From Hydrogenophaga sp. (GTDB lineage: Bacteria > Pseudomonadota > Gammaproteobacteria > Burkholderiales > Burkholderiaceae_C), in the NCBI RefSeq assembly GCF_030373225.1, contig NZ_JAUCZG010000021.1:1-64000 (forward strand): DNA of 64,000 nucleotides, given 5' to 3'. Shown here in pieces: positions 47,233 through 56,040 of the stretch (position 1 is its first letter; every line of letters begins with the position of its first letter). The notes beneath the pieces are model-generated. The model was given only the letters and a program-made list of their open reading frames with translations. It searched no databases and was not told where the DNA came from. The translations under genes and the position numbers were made by a program.

Positions 47233-48554
47233 GCAGCGCCACCGCCCTGCGCCCGCCAACGGTGGACCACCTGGCCACGCTGCTGGCCGGTCAGCCGCTG
47301 CTGGCGCCAAGCCAGTGGGCATACGTGAACACGCTGCGGGAACAGGCCCAGGCGGCTCTGGGTGCGCTTGCCATGCCCACGCTGCGCGACGAGGCCTGGC
47401 GCTTCACCGACCTGGCGCCGCTGCACCAGCAGAAGTTCCAGCTGGCGCTCCAGGCAAGCCGGCTGCAGCTTGAGGACATCGCGCCGTTTTGTCTTGATGA
47501 CGCCGTTTGCCGGCTTGTGTTTGTGGATGGCGTTCATGCGCCGCACTTGTCCAGCCTGGCCCCTGAAAGCGGGGTGGTCGTGCGCGACCTGCCGACCGCC
47601 ATGGCCACCCACACGGCCGCGCTGGTGGCGCAACTGGGTCGCCAGCAGGCGCTGGGCGACGACGTGTTTGCAGCGCTCAACACCGCCTTTGTGCAGGACG
47701 CTGCGGTCGTGGTGCTGCCGCGCGCCATCGAGCTGGCGCAGCCGGTGCACCTGCTGTTCGTGGCGACGCAGGCGGGCGCGCTCAGCCACCCGCGCTGCCT
47801 GGTGCTGGCCGAAGCGGGCAGCCGCGCGACGCTGATTGAAGACTACGTGGCGCTGCAGGACTCAGCCTCCATGGCCTATCTGGTGAATCCGGTGACGGAA
47901 ATCGTGCTGGCTGCGCAGGCGCAGCTCACGCATGTCCGCGTGCAGCGCGACGCTGCGCAGGCGTTTCACATTGCCAACTGCGCAGTGTCCGTGGGGCGCT
48001 CGGCGAACTACCAATCGGTCAGCGTGGCCATGGGCGCACAGCTGTCTCGCTACTCCCTGCGGGTTTTGCTGGACGAGGGTGCCGGGTGCGCCGTAGACGG
48101 CCTCGCGCTGGTGGCCGGCAGCCAGTTGGCCGACACCCACAGCTGCATCGACCACGCCCAGCCGCACGGCAGCAGCCGCCAGCTGCACAAGTGCATTGCC
48201 GACGACAGCGCGCATGCGGTGTTCAACGGCAAGGTGATCGTGCGTCCCGGCGCCCAGCGCACCGACTCTGCGCAGTCCAGCCGCAACTTGCTGCTGAGCG
48301 GCCGGGCCCAGGTCGACACCCAACCGCAGCTGGAGATCTTTGCCGACGACGTGAAATGCACCCATGGCGCCACCATTGGCCAGCTCGGTGCTGAAGAAAT
48401 GTTTTACCTGCAGAGTCGCGGCCTGTCGGACAGCGCCGCGCGACAGCTGCTGACGTACGCCTTCGGCGCCGAGATCCTCGATCGCATTCCCCTCGCCTCT
48501 TTGAAACACCAGTTGCAACAGCGCATGCTGGCGCGAACCGGCGGCCTGCCATGA
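47229..48554 (+). CDS. sufD: SufD, Fe-S cluster scaffold subunit
   Basis: A 441-residue SufB paralogue that completes the SufBC2D complex and is needed for iron acquisition on the scaffold. The N-terminal part has LRDEAWRFTDLAPLHQQKF. The beta-helix core ends in the family motif NGKVIVRPGAQRTDSAQSSR, followed by EIFADDVKCTHGATIGQLGA with the His that contributes to cluster formation and FYLQSRGLSDSAARQLL. It overlaps sufC and sufS by four bases each. Confidence 0.95.
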   Translation: MSSATALRPPTVDHLATLLAGQPLLAPSQWAYVNTLREQAQAALGALAMPTLRDEAWRFTDLAPLHQQKFQLALQASRLQLEDIAPFCLDDAVCRLVFVDGVHAPHLSSLAPESGVVVRDLPTAMATHTAALVAQLGRQQALGDDVFAALNTAFVQDAAVVVLPRAIELAQPVHLLFVATQAGALSHPRCLVLAEAGSRATLIEDYVALQDSASMAYLVNPVTEIVLAAQAQLTHVRVQRDAAQAFHIANCAVSVGRSANYQSVSVAMGAQLSRYSLRVLLDEGAGCAVDGLALVAGSQLADTHSCIDHAQPHGSSRQLHKCIADDSAHAVFNGKVIVRPGAQRTDSAQSSRNLLLSGRAQVDTQPQLEIFADDVKCTHGATIGQLGAEEMFYLQSRGLSDSAARQLLTYAFGAEILDRIPLASLKHQLQQRMLARTGGLP

Positions 48555-49807
48555 ACGCCCGCCTGAATGCTGTGATCGCCGCGCCCACCGATCTGGATGT
48601 CGAGCGCGTGCGCGCCGACTTTCCCATCCTGCAGACCATGGTCGGTGGCAAGCCCCTGGTCTACCTCGACAATGCCGCGTCGAGCCAGATGCCGCAGCCC
48701 GTCATCGACCGCCTCGCGCGCTACCAAAGCACGGAGCACGCCAACATCCACCGCGCGGTGCACACCCTGTCTGAGCGTGCAACCGCAGCCTACGAGGCAG
48801 CGCGTGTCACGTTACAGCGATTCATCAATGCGCCCGACGAGCGCGAGGTGATCTTCACCAGCGGCACCACCGAGGCCATCAACCTCGTGATGCACGGCTA
48901 CGGCCGCAAGTTCATCAAGGCCGGTGACGAAATCATCCTGACCACGCTGGAGCACCATTCCAACATCGTCCCGTGGCAGATGCTGGCCGAAGAAACCGGT
49001 GCGATCATCCGCGCGCTGCCGATCAACGATGCTGGCGAGCTGTGCATGGACCAGTTCGAGCCGTTGTTCAACGCGCGCACCAGGCTGGTTGGCGTGAGCC
49101 ATGTTTCCAACGCCCTGGGCAGCATCAATCCGGTCAAGCAGATGATTGCGCTGGCGCACAGCCACGGGGTGCCGGTGATGGTCGATGGCGCGCAGGCGGT
49201 GCCGCACCTGCCGGTGGACGTGCAGGACCTGGACTGCGACTTCTACGCCTTTTCGGGCCACAAGCTGTGCGGGCCCACCGGCATTGGCGTGCTCTACGGC
49301 AAAGCGGCGCTGCTCGAAAAAATGCAGCCCTTCAAAGGCGGCGGCGACATGATCCTGTCGGTGTCGTTCGAGAAGACGGTCTACAACACCATCCCCCACA
49401 AGTTCGAGGCCGGCACACCGCCAATTGCTGCCGCCATCGGGCTGGGCGCGGCGGTCGACTACGTGTCATCCCTGGGCATGGACGCGATTGCCCGGCATGA
49501 GCACGCGCTGCTGCAGTACGCCACCGGCCTGCTGCGCGAGCTGCCCGGCTTGCGTCTCATCGGCACGGCCCGGCACAAGGCGGCGGTGCTGTCATTCACG
49601 CTGGACGGCATCCACCCGCACGATGTTGGCACGCTGCTGAACCAGGACGGCATTGCGGTGCGCACCGGCCACCACTGCGCGCAGCCAGTGATGACGCGCT
49701 TCAAGGTACCAGCCACCACGCGCGCCTCGTTTGCGTTCTACAACAGCATGGCCGAGGTGGATGCGCTGATTGCCGGCATCCGCAGCGTTCGACAGGTGTT
49801 TGCGTAA
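48551..49807 (+). CDS. sufS: SufS, group II cysteine desulfurase
   Basis: A 418-residue PLP enzyme that removes sulfur from cysteine for cluster assembly. Supporting motifs are PLVYLDNAASSQMPQPVID near residue 35, TSGTTEAINLVMHGYG, the PLP Lys region FSGHKLCGPTGIGVLYGK (about 233), and the active-site Cys loop RTGHHCAQPVMTRF (about 376). The group II loop requires a sulfur acceptor; here SufU is encoded next, with a one-base stop/start overlap (TAATG), and no sufE is nearby. Confidence 0.96.
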   Translation: MNARLNAVIAAPTDLDVERVRADFPILQTMVGGKPLVYLDNAASSQMPQPVIDRLARYQSTEHANIHRAVHTLSERATAAYEAARVTLQRFINAPDEREVIFTSGTTEAINLVMHGYGRKFIKAGDEIILTTLEHHSNIVPWQMLAEETGAIIRALPINDAGELCMDQFEPLFNARTRLVGVSHVSNALGSINPVKQMIALAHSHGVPVMVDGAQAVPHLPVDVQDLDCDFYAFSGHKLCGPTGIGVLYGKAALLEKMQPFKGGGDMILSVSFEKTVYNTIPHKFEAGTPPIAAAIGLGAAVDYVSSLGMDAIARHEHALLQYATGLLRELPGLRLIGTARHKAAVLSFTLDGIHPHDVGTLLNQDGIAVRTGHHCAQPVMTRFKVPATTRASFAFYNSMAEVDALIAGIRSVRQVFA

Positions 49808-50256
49808 TGGCCGACTACAAAGCCCTCTACCAGGAGGTGATCCTGGACCACAACAAAAAGCCGCGCAACTACGGCACTTTGGCCCACCCCAGCCACCACG
49901 CCGAGGGCCACAACCCGCTGTGCGGCGACCATCTCAGCGTGGCACTGCGATTGCAGGACGAGACCATCGACCAGATCGCCTTCCAGGGCGAGTCCTGCGC
50001 GATCTGCAAGGCATCGGCCTCGATGATGACGGCCGCCGTCAAAGGCAAGACGCGTGAGCAGGCCCAGGCCTTGAGCCAGGAATTTCTGGCCATGGCCACC
50101 GGCAAGCTCGACCTGAACCAGCCCAACCAGATCGGGCGGCTCGCGGTTTTTGCCGGCGTGCGAGATCTGCCCACGCGCGTCAAGTGCGCGATTTTGCCGT
50201 GGCACACGCTGCAGGCCGCTTTCAATTCGCAGGCCATGGCCAGCACAGAAACGTAG
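49807..50256 (+). CDS. sufU: SufU-type sulfurtransferase/scaffold
   Basis: A 149-residue U-type protein. In SufU a zinc ion is held by three Cys and one Asp, matching Cys39, Asp41 (PLCGDH), Cys64 (GESCAICKASASMM) and Cys127 (RVKCAIL) here. ASASMM and the spacer between the second and third Cys fit SufU better than IscU, and the IscU LPPVK chaperone motif is absent. It would accept persulfide from SufS. In E. coli this job belongs to SufE; SufU is more usual in Gram-positive suf operons. Confidence 0.87.
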   Translation: MADYKALYQEVILDHNKKPRNYGTLAHPSHHAEGHNPLCGDHLSVALRLQDETIDQIAFQGESCAICKASASMMTAAVKGKTREQAQALSQEFLAMATGKLDLNQPNQIGRLAVFAGVRDLPTRVKCAILPWHTLQAAFNSQAMASTET

Positions 50257-50291
50257 ATTTTTATGACGGTTTACTCCCTTGAAAGACCAAC

Positions 50292-50540
50292 ATGCTGACG
50301 GCAAATGAACTGAAAAACTACATCGTGAACGGCTTGGCCTGCGACCACGCCCAGGTGCTGGGCGATGACGGCCAGCACTTCGAGGCGGTGGTCGTGAGCC
50401 CGCAGTTCGCCGGGAAAACCCGGGTCCAGCAGCACCAGCAGGTCTACCAGGCGCTGGGCGATCGCATGCGCTCGGAAATCCACGCGCTGTCGCTGCAAAC
50501 CTTCACGCCCGAGGCCTGGGCGAAATCGATTCCTCAATAA
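50292..50540 (+). CDS. BolA-family protein
   Basis: An 82-residue BolA-like protein: VLGDDGQHFEAVVVSPQFAGKTRVQQHQ carries the FxGKxxxxRH-type helix-turn-helix core (here FAGKTRVQQHQQVYQALGD). It ends HALSLQTFTPEAWA, as IbaG/YrbA-type members do. BolA proteins bind a shared [2Fe-2S] cluster together with CGFS monothiol glutaredoxins, and such a glutaredoxin is encoded 13 bp downstream. Its position after sufU supports a role in Fe-S delivery. Confidence 0.9.
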   Translation: MLTANELKNYIVNGLACDHAQVLGDDGQHFEAVVVSPQFAGKTRVQQHQQVYQALGDRMRSEIHALSLQTFTPEAWAKSIPQ

Positions 50541-50553
50541 CTTTGGAACTCAC

Positions 50554-50874
50554 ATGAACACCCACGAAAAAATTCACGCACAGGTCAATGGCAATGCGGT
50601 GGTGCTCTACATGAAAGGAACGCCGCAGTTCCCGCAGTGCGGCTTTTCAGGCGCCACGGTGCAAATACTCAAGGCCTGCGGCGTGCACAACTTTGCTGCC
50701 GTTGACGTGCTGGCCGACCCGGAGATCCGCACCGGTATCAAGGCCTATGCCAACTGGCCGACCATTCCGCAGCTCTACGTCAACGGCGAACTGGTGGGCG
50801 GCGCCGACATCGTGCGAGAGATGTACGAGTCGGGCGAGCTAAAGACGCTGGTCAATCCGTCAGGGGCTTCATGA
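50554..50874 (+). CDS. grxD: monothiol glutaredoxin, Grx4 family
   Basis: A 106-residue CGFS-type glutaredoxin. The active site CGFS has Cys29 (MKGTPQFPQCGFSGATVQIL), followed by the GSH-binding WPTIPQLYVNGELVGGADIV. These proteins coordinate a [2Fe-2S] cluster between two subunits or with a BolA partner and pass clusters to acceptors. The neighbouring bolA and nfu genes support this role rather than disulfide reduction. Confidence 0.94.
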   Translation: MNTHEKIHAQVNGNAVVLYMKGTPQFPQCGFSGATVQILKACGVHNFAAVDVLADPEIRTGIKAYANWPTIPQLYVNGELVGGADIVREMYESGELKTLVNPSGAS

Positions 50875-50930
50875 CCTTGCCATTGCCCTCGCGTCACATC
50901 CGCTAGGTGCATTTTCTTCAGGAGGCTTGA

Positions 50931-51491
50931 ATGCCGAAAATTGCCGAAATCGACGACACACCGAACCCGAACGCGGTCAAGTTCACGCTTCACGAGCCGC
51001 TGACCTGGGGTGTTTCGCACTCCTATGAGACTGCAGAGCAAGCCAGCGGCGACGCGCTGGCCTCGGCGCTGTTCGCCATTCCCCATGTCAGCAACGTGTT
51101 TTACGTGGACCGTTGGCTGACCGTGACGCAGGACGGCGGCGCTGACTGGCCGGAGCTGGTGCGGCTGATTGCCGTACCGCTGCGCGCCGCGCCGGCCGCC
51201 GCTGCGCAATCGGCCGCCGCCGTGTTTGCGGCACGGGTGTCCATCGACCACATGAGCAAGGAAGACCAGGGGCGATTGGATGTCATCAGCGAGCTGCTCG
51301 ATGAGCGAATCCGGCCGTCGCTGCAGGCCGACGGAGGCGACCTGCATGTGGTGGGCCTGGCCGGCAACTACCTCAGCATCCACTACCAGGGTGCCTGCGG
51401 CAGCTGCCCGAGCTCGATCTCCGGCACGCTGGCCGCGATCCAGAACCTGGTGCGCACGATCGAGCCGGAACTCGCCGTGGTGTCGGTGTAG
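50931..51491 (+). CDS. Nfu-type Fe-S carrier (first of two)
   Basis: A 186-residue protein with an Nfu_N domain (TPNPNAVKFTLHEPL, residues 10-24, through SNVFYVDRWLTVTQ) and a C-terminal NifU-like domain. The latter has ERIRPSLQADGGDLHVVG and the cluster ligands Cys156 and Cys159 in GACGSCPSS. Nfu proteins carry [4Fe-4S] clusters to particular enzymes; lipoyl synthase is a known client in E. coli and mitochondria, and lipA is encoded downstream. It lies 56 bp after grxD. Confidence 0.92.
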   Translation: MPKIAEIDDTPNPNAVKFTLHEPLTWGVSHSYETAEQASGDALASALFAIPHVSNVFYVDRWLTVTQDGGADWPELVRLIAVPLRAAPAAAAQSAAAVFAARVSIDHMSKEDQGRLDVISELLDERIRPSLQADGGDLHVVGLAGNYLSIHYQGACGSCPSSISGTLAAIQNLVRTIEPELAVVSV

Positions 51492-51578
51492 CTTGCCGCC
51501 GCGACAGGCCAGCAGCCCGCGAGACACCCTGCCATGACAACTCTTCATCCCTGAACTCACAAGGCAGGTAACACCGCA

Positions 51579-52826
51579 ATGCAGAAAACAGACCCCGCAC
51601 AAAAGCCCGCGCAAGGCGCCCGGCCCCAGCCAGCCATAGGCTCCGGGAAACTGCCAGGCATCCGTCACCTCATTGCGGTTGGCAGCGGCAAGGGCGGCGT
51701 CGGCAAGTCCACGGTGAGCGTCAATCTGGCGCTGGCGTTGCAGCAGCGCGGGGCGCGCATCGGGCTGGTCGATGCCGACATCCTGGGCCCCAGCATCCCA
51801 GGCATGCTGGGCATCCCGACCGGTGAGCCACCAGCAATGACGGCAGACAACCGGATGATCCCGGCGCAGCGGCACGGCCTGAGGGTCGTGTCCATGGGCA
51901 TGCTGACCGGCGACGACCAGCCGGCCGTACTGCGCGGGCCGATGGTGGGGAAGTACCTCAAAATGTTCGTTGATGGCGTGCAATGGGGCGAGCTGGACTA
52001 CCTGATCCTGGACCTGCCGCCCGGCACCGGCGACACCCAGCTGACTCTGGCGCAGAGCATGCCGCTGTCGGGCGTGGTGATCGTGACGACACCGCAGGCC
52101 GTGAGCCTGAAGATCGCCCGCCGGGGCCTGCGCATGTTCGAGAAGGTGCAGGTCCCGATTCTCGGCATCGTCGAGAACATGTGGACCTTCACCTGCCCAC
52201 ACTGCGGCGAGACCACGGACATCTTCCGCCACGGCGGCGGCGAGCTGATGAGCGAGGAACTCGGTGTGCCGTTCCTGGGCGCCTTGCCGTTGGCCGCCGA
52301 GGTCGTCACCTGCGGCGATGAAGGGCGTCCCATCGTGGTCGCGCAACCGGCGTCGCTCAGCGCACGGGTGTATGCCGCCATCGCCGACGCGCTGGTCGAG
52401 CAGGTGCACGCGGCGGTCACGGTGCTCAAGCCCTTTGTCTGGAAATGGGACAGCAACGAGGGTGCACCAGCCTGGATGGAAGGCGCTGTGCAGCCTGCCG
52501 GCGCGCGCACCGTCCCGGTGGGCCTGCTGCGCCGCGATCTGCGCACCTTGTCGCTGCTGTGGGAAGACGGCCATCGCGACGACCTCGATGTGCGCGACCT
52601 GCGCCTGGCCTGTCGCTGCGCCCTCTGTCTGGAGGAGATGAGCGGGCGCAAGCTGCTCGACCCCCGGACGGTGCGGGCCGATGTGAGCCCGCGCCAGATC
52701 ACCAGCATCGGCAACTACGCGATCCAGTTCGACTGGAACGACGGCCACAACAGCGGGATTTATGCCTTCAACGACCTGCGCGCCCTGGGCGAACGGGCTG
52801 GTCTGCAAAGCGTCGAAGATGTCTGA
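51579..52826 (+). CDS. Mrp/ApbC-type P-loop ATPase fused to a DUF971 (GBBH-like) domain
   Basis: A 415-residue two-domain protein. The first about 285 residues are an Mrp/NBP35-type Fe-S carrier ATPase: deviant Walker A GSGKGGVGKST (35-45), DADILGPSIPGMLG, YLILDLPPGTGDTQLTLAQS and the cluster ligand pair CPHC about 206 (FTCPHCGETTDIF). After a short linker, the last about 100 residues resemble DUF971 (VGLLRRDLRTLSLLWEDGHRD, LRLACRCALCLEEMSGRKLL, IGNYAIQFDWNDGHNSGIYAF). I recall DUF971 as a domain fused to Fe-S-related proteins, but its function is unknown. It overlaps the second nfu gene by eight bases. Confidence 0.9.
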   Translation: MQKTDPAQKPAQGARPQPAIGSGKLPGIRHLIAVGSGKGGVGKSTVSVNLALALQQRGARIGLVDADILGPSIPGMLGIPTGEPPAMTADNRMIPAQRHGLRVVSMGMLTGDDQPAVLRGPMVGKYLKMFVDGVQWGELDYLILDLPPGTGDTQLTLAQSMPLSGVVIVTTPQAVSLKIARRGLRMFEKVQVPILGIVENMWTFTCPHCGETTDIFRHGGGELMSEELGVPFLGALPLAAEVVTCGDEGRPIVVAQPASLSARVYAAIADALVEQVHAAVTVLKPFVWKWDSNEGAPAWMEGAVQPAGARTVPVGLLRRDLRTLSLLWEDGHRDDLDVRDLRLACRCALCLEEMSGRKLLDPRTVRADVSPRQITSIGNYAIQFDWNDGHNSGIYAFNDLRALGERAGLQSVEDV

Positions 52827-53472
52827 AGCCCTGGCGCCGGATCGGATTCGGGCGGAACAGCCGGTCAGCATCCGCGCCGAGGCATCGCTGGTCGATCCCG
52901 ACAGCTGCAAATTCACAGTCAGCTGCAGCGTGCATCCGGGCGGCTCCTTCTTTTTTGCCGACAGAGAACGCGCAGCCGGGTCGCCGCTAGGCGAGCGGCT
53001 GTTTGCGCTGGGCGGTGTCGCCAGCGTGCTGATTGCCGGGAACGTGGTGACCACCGGCAAGGCACCGGACGCTTCCTGGACCGGACTCAAAGCGGCCATA
53101 GGCTCGGTCATCCGAGCGCAGCTGCTCAGCGGCATGCCGGCGATCCTGGAGACGGTGGCTCCCGGCGGCACGCTGGCCAGGTCAGACGCCGAACTGGGCG
53201 CAGCGGTTCAGGAACTGCTGGACCGGGAGGTCAATCGCTCCATTGCCAGTCACGGCGGCAAGATTTCGCTGGTGGAGGTGCAGGGTGGCCGGCTCTTCAT
53301 CACCATGAGCGGCGGCTGCCAGGGCTGCGCCTCGTCGCAGGTGACGCTGCGCGAGGGCTTCGAAGTCATGGTGAAACGGGTGGCGCCCGAGATCACGGCC
53401 ATTGTCGATGCGACGGACCACGCGGCGGGGAAGCAGCCCTTCTACCCGCGCGCTGGTTCGATGCCAGGGTGA
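52819..53472 (+). CDS. second Nfu-like Fe-S carrier
   Basis: A 217-residue paralogue of the upstream Nfu with the same two-part layout. A divergent Nfu_N domain (DPDSCKFTVSCSVHPGGSFF, residues 26-45, through SVLIAGNVVTTGK) precedes a NifU-type domain with Cys167 and Cys170 (SGGCQGCASSQVTLREG). Its start overlaps the Mrp gene, so the two are translated together. The two Nfu proteins on either side of Mrp probably serve different clients. Confidence 0.87.
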   Translation: MSEALAPDRIRAEQPVSIRAEASLVDPDSCKFTVSCSVHPGGSFFFADRERAAGSPLGERLFALGGVASVLIAGNVVTTGKAPDASWTGLKAAIGSVIRAQLLSGMPAILETVAPGGTLARSDAELGAAVQELLDREVNRSIASHGGKISLVEVQGGRLFITMSGGCQGCASSQVTLREGFEVMVKRVAPEITAIVDATDHAAGKQPFYPRAGSMPG

Positions 53473-53582
53473 TCAGAAAGTAGCTGCATGTCAAAACGAC
53501 TGCCCCACGAAGTCTTCACGTCTCTCAGGCAGCAAGCCGGAAACAGCGGTGCCATACGTGCCTTCTATCTTGGAACGTGTTC

Positions 53583-54917
53583 ATGACCACCGATTCGGCG
53601 CAGTCCCTAAGGCCAAGCCGGCTTCAACCTTTGACCAGCAGCAGCGTGGACGGCCGACGCCCGCGCGTGGTCATCGTCGGCGCCGGCTTCGCCGGCCTCA
53701 GTGTCGCGAAGCGGCTCGCCAGGGCGCCGGTGGACATCACCCTGATCGACCGGGAGAACCACCACCTCTTTCAGCCGCTGCTCTACCAGGTGGCCACGGC
53801 CGGCCTGTCGCCGGCGGACATCGCCTGGCCCATTCGAAGTCTGGTGCGGGACCAGCGCAACACGAGCGTGCTGCTGGGCGCGGTCACGGGCGTCGATTGT
53901 GTGCAAAAGCGCGTGATCATGGCGCACCACCATATTGGCTATGACGTTCTGGTGCTCGCGACCGGGGCGACCCATGGCTACTTTGGCAATGACAGCTGGG
54001 CCGCCCATGCGCCCGGCCTGAAGACGATCGACGATGCCACGGAGATCCGCCGCCGTCTGCTGCTCGCCTTTGAGTGCGCGGAGATGGAATCCGATGCGCG
54101 CGAGCGTGAACGGCTCCTCACCATCGTCATCGTGGGCGGCGGACCGACCGGGGTCGAACTGGCCGGCGCTGTAGTCGAGTTGGCGCGCAAAGCGCTCGCG
54201 GCCGACTTCCGCTCCATCGATCCACAGCAGACGCACGTGCTTCTGGTCGAGGCCGGGCCACGCCTGCTGCCAGGCTTTCCAGAGCCACTGTCGAACCATG
54301 CCGAACGGGCGCTTCGTCGAGTCGGCGTGGATGTGCGCCTGCAAAAGGCCGTCACGCACTGCAGTGCGACCGGGGTCACGCTGGGCGACGAAAGCGTGTC
54401 CGCAGGCACGATGATCTGGGCCGCCGGGATCGTTGCTTCGCCAGCTGTCAACTGGCTCGCCGTGGCAGGCGATCGGGTTGGTCGTGTAGTGGTCGGGCCC
54501 GATTTGCGGCCACCCGGCATGGACGACGTTTTCGTCATCGGCGACACGGCGCTCGTCCAGGATGTTGCCGGCAAGCCACTTCCCGGCATCGCCCCGGTCG
54601 CCAAGCAGCAGGGGGCCTATGTGGCCGAGGCCATCAGGGCGCACCTCGCCGGCAAGACCGCGCTGCCACCCTTTCGCTATCGGGACCGGGGCCTGCTCGC
54701 CACGGTCGGCCGCAAGACCGCTGTCATCGCGTTCGGGCGCCTGCGGCTCAAGGGATGGTTTGCATGGTGGATATGGGGCATCGCTCACGTCTTCTTCCTG
54801 ATCAGCGTGCGCAATCGGCTGATCGTCGTGACGCAGTGGCTCTGGTCCTACGTCAGCTACGAGCGCGGTGCCCGGCTCATTACGGGCATGCGCACCAAAT
54901 CCAGATTTTTTGACTGA
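53583..54917 (+). CDS. type II NADH dehydrogenase (NDH-2)
   Basis: A 444-residue FAD enzyme that passes electrons from NADH to quinone without pumping protons. The FAD-binding motif VVIVGAGFAGLSVAKRLA is near residue 30, NHHLFQPLLYQVATAGL follows, and the NADH-binding motif IVGGGPTGVELAGAVVELA is near 182. FAD is also contacted by VFVIGDTAL. The aromatic C-terminal stretch GWFAWWIWGIAHVFFLISVR fits the membrane anchor of this family. The ATG at 53583 is preferred over a GTG two codons earlier. It is 110 bp after nfu, so it may have its own promoter. Confidence 0.9.
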   Translation: MTTDSAQSLRPSRLQPLTSSSVDGRRPRVVIVGAGFAGLSVAKRLARAPVDITLIDRENHHLFQPLLYQVATAGLSPADIAWPIRSLVRDQRNTSVLLGAVTGVDCVQKRVIMAHHHIGYDVLVLATGATHGYFGNDSWAAHAPGLKTIDDATEIRRRLLLAFECAEMESDARERERLLTIVIVGGGPTGVELAGAVVELARKALAADFRSIDPQQTHVLLVEAGPRLLPGFPEPLSNHAERALRRVGVDVRLQKAVTHCSATGVTLGDESVSAGTMIWAAGIVASPAVNWLAVAGDRVGRVVVGPDLRPPGMDDVFVIGDTALVQDVAGKPLPGIAPVAKQQGAYVAEAIRAHLAGKTALPPFRYRDRGLLATVGRKTAVIAFGRLRLKGWFAWWIWGIAHVFFLISVRNRLIVVTQWLWSYVSYERGARLITGMRTKSRFFD

Positions 54918-54978
54918 AGGATTGAAATGAGTGAATGGCCAGCACTGCGGCTTGCGCGTCAACCAGGACAACAGCATC

Positions 54979-55980
54979 ATGAACATTGAAACCATCCGCT
55001 TCAGAAGCATCGTGTCGGTGCTGCCGCACGCGTCCACGATCAACCCCCGGCCGGACCAGCAAAGGGGCGCCCTCAAGACCAAGCGCGACGCGACCAATCC
55101 CGACGACCGCCTGCCCAAGCCCGAATGGATCCGCGTCAAGGCGGCGAGTCCGACAGGCCGCTTTCGCGAGACCAAGGACATCGTGCGCGCCCACCAACTG
55201 ATCACCGTGTGCGAAGAAGCCTCTTGCCCCAACATCGGTGAGTGCTGGAGCAAGGGCACGGCGACCTTCATGATCATGGGCGACAAATGCACGCGCCGCT
55301 GCCGCTTCTGCAACGTCAGCACGGGCCGGCCCGACCCGCTGGACGCCGACGAGCCGCAGCGCCTGGCCGAGACCATCGCGCTGATGAAACTCAACTACGT
55401 CGTCATCACCTCAGTCGACCGCGACGATTTGCGCGACGGCGGCGCCGGCCATTTTGTGCGGTGCATCCAGCGCATACGCGCGCTGGCACCCAGCACCACC
55501 ATCGAGATCCTGACGCCCGACTTCAGCGGACGGCTCGACCTGGCGCTGGACATCCTGGACGCCGCGCCGCCCGACGTGCTGAACCACAACATCGAAACCG
55601 TGCCGCGCCTGTACAAGGAAGCGCGCCCCGGCGCAGACTTCCAGAACACCCTCAACCTGCTGCAGGGCTTCAAGGCGCGGCAGCCCGGCATTCCCACCAA
55701 ATCCGGCCTGATGGTCGGCCTGGGCGAAACCGACGAAGAAGTGCTGGACGTGCTGCAGGCGCTGCGCGCCCATGGCGTCGACATGCTGACCATCGGCCAG
55801 TATCTGCAGCCCACCAGTGGCCACATGCCCGTGCGGCGCTATGTACATCCCGATGTCTTCAGGATGTATGCCGATGCAGCCAACCGCATGGGCTTCAGGC
55901 ACGCGGCTTCCGGTCCCCTAGTCCGCAGCTCGTACCACGCCGACGAACAGGCGCGAGCGGTGGGTCTCCTTCCACGCTGA
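54979..55980 (+). CDS. lipA: lipoyl synthase (radical SAM)
   Basis: Inserts two sulfurs into protein-bound octanoyl groups to make the lipoyl cofactor of 2-oxoacid dehydrogenases. A 333-residue protein with both clusters' ligands: the auxiliary cluster at Cys78, Cys83 and Cys89 ([14 protein letters not shown]) and the radical-SAM cluster at Cys104, Cys108 and Cys111 (CTRRCRFC). The C-terminal RSSYHA holds the serine ligand. The auxiliary cluster is consumed as sulfur donor and must be rebuilt, a job linked to Nfu proteins in other organisms, so its place next to the nfu genes makes sense. A GTG 16 codons upstream is an alternative start. Confidence 0.96.
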   Translation: MNIETIRFRSIVSVLPHASTINPRPDQQRGALKTKRDATNPDDRLPKPEWIRVKAASPTGRFRETKDIVRAHQLITVCEEASCPNIGECWSKGTATFMIMGDKCTRRCRFCNVSTGRPDPLDADEPQRLAETIALMKLNYVVITSVDRDDLRDGGAGHFVRCIQRIRALAPSTTIEILTPDFSGRLDLALDILDAAPPDVLNHNIETVPRLYKEARPGADFQNTLNLLQGFKARQPGIPTKSGLMVGLGETDEEVLDVLQALRAHGVDMLTIGQYLQPTSGHMPVRRYVHPDVFRMYADAANRMGFRHAASGPLVRSSYHADEQARAVGLLPR

Positions 55981-56040
55981 CGCGCTGTCCAACCCCGGTT
56001 CCAGCAATCCCTGCTTCTGCTTTCATCCCCTCCAATCACC

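Noticed and set aside
49807-50256. IscU of an ISC operon
   Set aside because: The IscU LPPVK chaperone motif is absent, and no iscS, hscBA or fdx is adjacent. Spacing of Cys and Asp fits SufU.
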